DNA from: Phytoseiulus persimilis
Lineage: Eukaryota > Arthropoda > Arachnida > Mesostigmata > Phytoseiidae
Direction: 5' to 3'
Assembly (NCBI GenBank): GCA_037576195.1
Contig: CM075104.1
Coordinates: 10,804,211 to 10,868,210, forward strand
Length of the DNA: 64,000 bases
Under the pieces are notes generated by a model. It saw only the letters and a list, made by a program, of their open reading frames with translations. It was not told where the DNA came from and made no database searches. Shown here piece after piece: positions 63,026 through 64,000 of the stretch. The stretch's first letter is position 1, and each line of letters begins with the position of its first letter. The position numbers and the translations under genes are program-made.

Positions 63026-63170
63026 ATATCAAAAATGTTCGATCCTGAGCCTAACCTTCGTTCTTCTCAGTCGGTTGATATAATCTCAAAGTCTGTCGCA
63101 CCTAGTGGAATTCCCATGGCAACACTGACTTCGTTATCCAGCGGGTGCGGAAATCATCCACATAGAATGC

Positions 63171-63197
63171 GTGTCGATAAATTCGTGTTGCGGACTG
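63171..63197. repeat. Outer right direct repeat of the Tc1-like element
   Basis: Minus strand reads CAGTCCGCAACACGAATTTA then TCGACAC, ending at the TA target. Confidence 0.85.
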
Positions 63198-63206
63198 TAA
63201 GAACTT

Positions 63207-63292
63207 TGTTGTCCCGGCCGGGGATCGAACCCGCGATTGCTAGCTTAGCGTGGCACCCAAGGCGTTGGTTTATGCCACACGGCCAACGAGAT
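63207..63292 (-). other. tRNA-like relic with Pol III B box
   Basis: The minus strand has a perfect B box GGTTCGATCCC (63221-63231) and, 44 bases upstream, an A-box-like TGGCCGTGTGG (63275-63285). The T arm pairs partly but no seven-base acceptor stem forms, so this is not a working tRNA; a tRNA-derived SINE head is the likeliest explanation. It lies against the right TA of the Tc1-like element, and its 5' part overlaps the end of the hAT frame. Confidence 0.45.
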
Positions 63293-63891
63293 CACCTCTT
63301 CATCTGGAGTCAGATTTGCCATTTCGCACTCGATAGTCAGCAGCGCCCAGTCGTTCAATCGTCTCTCCACCGTCGTTGACCGAATGAAATATTTGACTCG
63401 TTTCATGCACGAGAACGATCTCTCTGCCGTGCAGTTGCTGACCGGCGTGGCCATGTAGATTCTGAATTCGATATCTACGTTTGGGAAGATGTCTGAAAGG
63501 TCACCGATTCTGATTGCGTCGCTCATTTTATTGGGGTTCCGATTTTGTTTTTCTTTCACGGCGACGAATTCTTCAAGGTGCCGAAGTTGCTCAACGATCT
63601 TTCCCGCTTCATCGTTGTGGTATGCTGAATGAATCACATTGCCCCATTTTTGTTTCCTGAGGCGGACAGAGTGCGGAAGTTGAAGAAGACTCCGAAGGTT
63701 TCAAGAGCGCGATCGTATGGACTCTTCCTTCGGCTCAACTCTGTGATGAAACTGTTGACTGTGATGGAGAACACGTGGTTTTCCAATTTCTCCTTCGTGT
63801 TGAGCGCAGCTTCTCCATCTTCTCCGCTTTCGTCGAAATGTCGTTCCCGCTTCCTCTTCCACCAACCCCCCCCCCCCCCCCCCCAATTCAA
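63245..63891 (-). pseudogene. hAT transposase C-terminal part (ZMYM1-like), frameshifted
   Basis: Two minus-strand frames make one broken coding region. 63634-63891 encodes a basic/acidic segment and a helix region (ITVNSFITELSRRKSPYDRA) typical of the hAT catalytic-domain end in ZMYM1-like transposases. 63245-63637 continues in another register with the hAT dimerisation motif (ATPVSNCTAERSFSCMKRVK, FIRSTTVERRLNDWALLTIE). The register shift is near 63640-63670. The upstream part lies beyond the window or is lost; a G19 run (minus strand) interrupts the 5' side. An old transposon copy or a domesticated relative; the frameshift favours a relic. Confidence 0.75.
63866..63884. repeat. Homopolymer C19
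   Basis: Nineteen consecutive C. Likely unstable in replication and sequencing; its length decides the register of the hAT frame upstream. Confidence 0.9.
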
Positions 63892-64000
63892 ATCCGCTCC
63901 CGCTCCGCAGATCCCGAATGGTTTTTCCGAAGAGCGCTCCCGAAAATCTGCGGCCTTAGGCTCGAGCCTAAACTGCCTAATGGGAAATCCGGCCCTGACA

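Larger units (their letters stand above)
61613..63197. mobile_element. Tc1-like IR/DR DNA transposon
   Basis: A 1585-bp element flanked by TA dinucleotides at 61611-61612 and 63198-63199, the Tc1/mariner target duplication. Each end is an inverted region of about 198 bp holding two direct copies of a 27-bp transposase-binding-like site: outer copies at 61613-61639 and 63171-63197, inner copies at 61785-61810 and 62999-63025, all built on AACACGAAATTATCGACAG. This is the IR/DR arrangement known from Sleeping Beauty-type elements. The single gene inside is a DD34E transposase on the minus strand. The element looks whole except for one nonsense codon, so it may be mobilisable in trans. Confidence 0.9.

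Overview
The window is animal nuclear DNA, most likely arthropod. It has spliced genes with mostly short GT-AG introns (82-111 bp, with a few long ones), a LIM-homeobox gene whose homeodomain reads like arthropod Arrowhead, roughly balanced base composition, and large gene-poor intervals full of short inverted-repeat transposons. A mesostigmatid mite or a relative would fit, but that is inference from protein resemblance, not a tested assignment. No bacterial operons, CRISPR arrays or phage modules are visible.

Layout. 1.5-2.8 kb: an intronless DEG/ENaC (amiloride-sensitive type) channel copy broken by two frameshifts. 2.8-34 kb: gene-poor, with microsatellites, a related pair of GGAT-rich repeats (14.0 and 22.1 kb), a foldback element with 16-bp unit arms and 9-bp flanking direct repeats (25.0-25.6 kb), a short terminal-inverted-repeat element (27.6 kb) and CCGCGGTT-rich repeat clusters (30.1 and 31.3 kb). 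34.0-36.1 kb: a complete five-exon histidine acid phosphatase on the minus strand. 38.6-39.4 kb: an unrecognised spliced gene fragment on the minus strand. 39.8-41.8 kb: a complete two-exon ThDP enzyme of the ILVBL/HACL2 type on the plus strand. 42.9-50.1 kb: a LIM-homeodomain gene (Awh/Lhx6-8 class) on the minus strand, tail to tail with the ILVBL homologue, with a 6.2-kb intron holding a 45-bp minisatellite. 54.6-58.3 kb: two candidate minus-strand exons of unknown identity. 58.8-60.9 kb: a run of coding-looking but unrecognised plus-strand frames. 61.2-64.0 kb: a mobile-element cluster with a perfect 47-bp hairpin element, a whole Tc1-like IR/DR transposon with one nonsense codon in its DD34E transposase, a tRNA-like promoter relic and a frameshifted hAT transposase end.

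The complete genes are unrelated single-copy functions (lysosomal or secreted phosphatase, fatty-acyl/2-hydroxyacyl lyase, transcription factor) and do not form a pathway. No new multi-gene system could be established. The most distinctive material is the mobile-element set, especially the foldback and hairpin elements whose boundaries and target-site duplications can be read directly. Exon boundaries were placed by eye from GT-AG signals, codon phase and family resemblance.
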